NCBI GenBank assembly: GCA_025055975.1
Contig: JANWWM010000075.1
Location: 1 to 64,000, forward strand
From: Chloroherpetonaceae bacterium
GTDB lineage: Bacteria; Bacteroidota; Chlorobiia; Chlorobiales; Thermochlorobacteraceae
DNA: 64,000 nt
Reading direction: 5' to 3'
Shown: piece by piece, positions 63,879-64,000 of the stretch
Numbering within the stretch: position 1 is the first letter of the stretch
How the letters are laid out: every line of letters begins with the position of its first letter
Position numbers and translations under genes: made by a program
The notes under the pieces: model-generated
Database searches by the model: none
Told to the model about the DNA's origin: nothing
Seen by the model: only the letters and a program-made list of their open reading frames with translations

Positions 63879-64000
63879 CGAAGAGTCGCGCTTTTTCGAT
63901 TGACGCTCTCGTATAGGCTTAGCGCGGCTTTCAACAAACGACCTTTGACTTTTGAATACATCGGCATTTTCCTGACGAATGACTTTACGGGGTTTTCGTT
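63875..64000 (-). CDS. C-terminal end of an unidentified protein (partial)
   Basis: On the minus strand an open frame enters from the right edge and ends at TAA (plus 63875-63877), leaving 41 residues with MPMYSKVKGRLLKAALSLYE followed by SVNRKSATLR. It overlaps the flippase stop by four bases, a plausible convergent arrangement. Basic and helical; too little is visible to name a family. Confidence 0.4.
   Translation of the reverse strand, partial: NENPVKSFVRKMPMYSKVKGRLLKAALSLYESVNRKSATLR

Noticed and set aside
63635-63916. Plus-strand ORF over the end of the flippase
   Set aside because: Arg-rich shadow in another frame of the flippase gene, without a plausible start.

Overview
The window is a gene-dense (about 90% coding), moderately GC-rich chromosomal segment from a Gram-negative bacterium. 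The best fit is the Chlorobiota or a close relative in the Bacteroidota/Chlorobiota group. Malate dehydrogenase reads like the Chlorobium enzyme. Many gene starts have an upstream TAnnTTTG or TAnnTTCG element, and several of these sit 20-21 bases downstream of TTG or TTTG, the -33/-7 promoter form known from that group. BamA, a second Omp85-family barrel, other outer-membrane proteins and several lipoproteins show a diderm envelope. I see no photosynthesis, rRNA, tRNA, CRISPR, phage or transposase genes. The taxonomic call is an inference from sequence style and remembered family members, not a search.

Layout. 1-3.7 kb: translation block infC-rpmI-rplT-pheS, then three small genes (DUF2283-like, CxxCxxCC protein, membrane coiled-coil protein). 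3.7-10.9 kb, minus strand: mazG, rsmD, a GT2 glycosyltransferase, an Omp85-like barrel, a CoA-binding protein, DUF547, a repeat-rich lipoprotein and a membrane adenylate cyclase. 11-14.3 kb: a secreted FecR-domain coiled-coil protein overlapping a large membrane histidine kinase. 14.4-17 kb: lysA and an outer-membrane protein (minus). 17.2-20.8 kb: cytochrome c maturation genes ccmE and ccmF with a frameshifted retropepsin-like gene between them, then a DUF2452 gene. 21-28 kb: mdh, a THI5-like protein, hisC, an NHL-like propeller protein, a lytic transglycosylase, two tiny membrane-protein genes and mreB. 28-32 kb: purD, a sirtuin, a degenerate receiver/kinase protein and a sterol-desaturase-type hydroxylase. 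33-40 kb: surface-sugar genes (NeuB-like synthase, KdsC-like phosphatase, GT2 fusion, lipid-type ABC exporter). 40.5-49.5 kb: ruvB, a WG-repeat protein, macro-domain protein, geranylgeranyl-reductase-like flavoprotein, topA, sucC, uppS. 49.5-60 kb: bamA, recQ, acs, a large M16 peptidase and an orphan lipoprotein binding protein. 60.4-63.9 kb: a GalT-like protein, an esterase and a flippase in one tight operon.

Functional themes. Envelope building is the strongest: uppS and bamA adjacent, mreB near a transglycosylase, flippase, ABC exporter, nonulosonate-type genes and several barrels. Central metabolism includes mdh, sucC and acs. Acylation control is represented by a class III-type sirtuin, a macro-domain protein and acetyl-CoA synthetase, though at separate loci.

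The points most worth a second look are: a CcmE with a Cys (CxxxY) instead of the usual His haem ligand; the retropepsin-like gene broken at a single T6 run; a receiver-PAS-ATPase protein that appears to lack both phospho-acceptor residues; a pair of tiny membrane proteins with consensus promoters upstream of mreB; and a dispersed 25-60 base repeat family present in nearly every larger intergenic gap.
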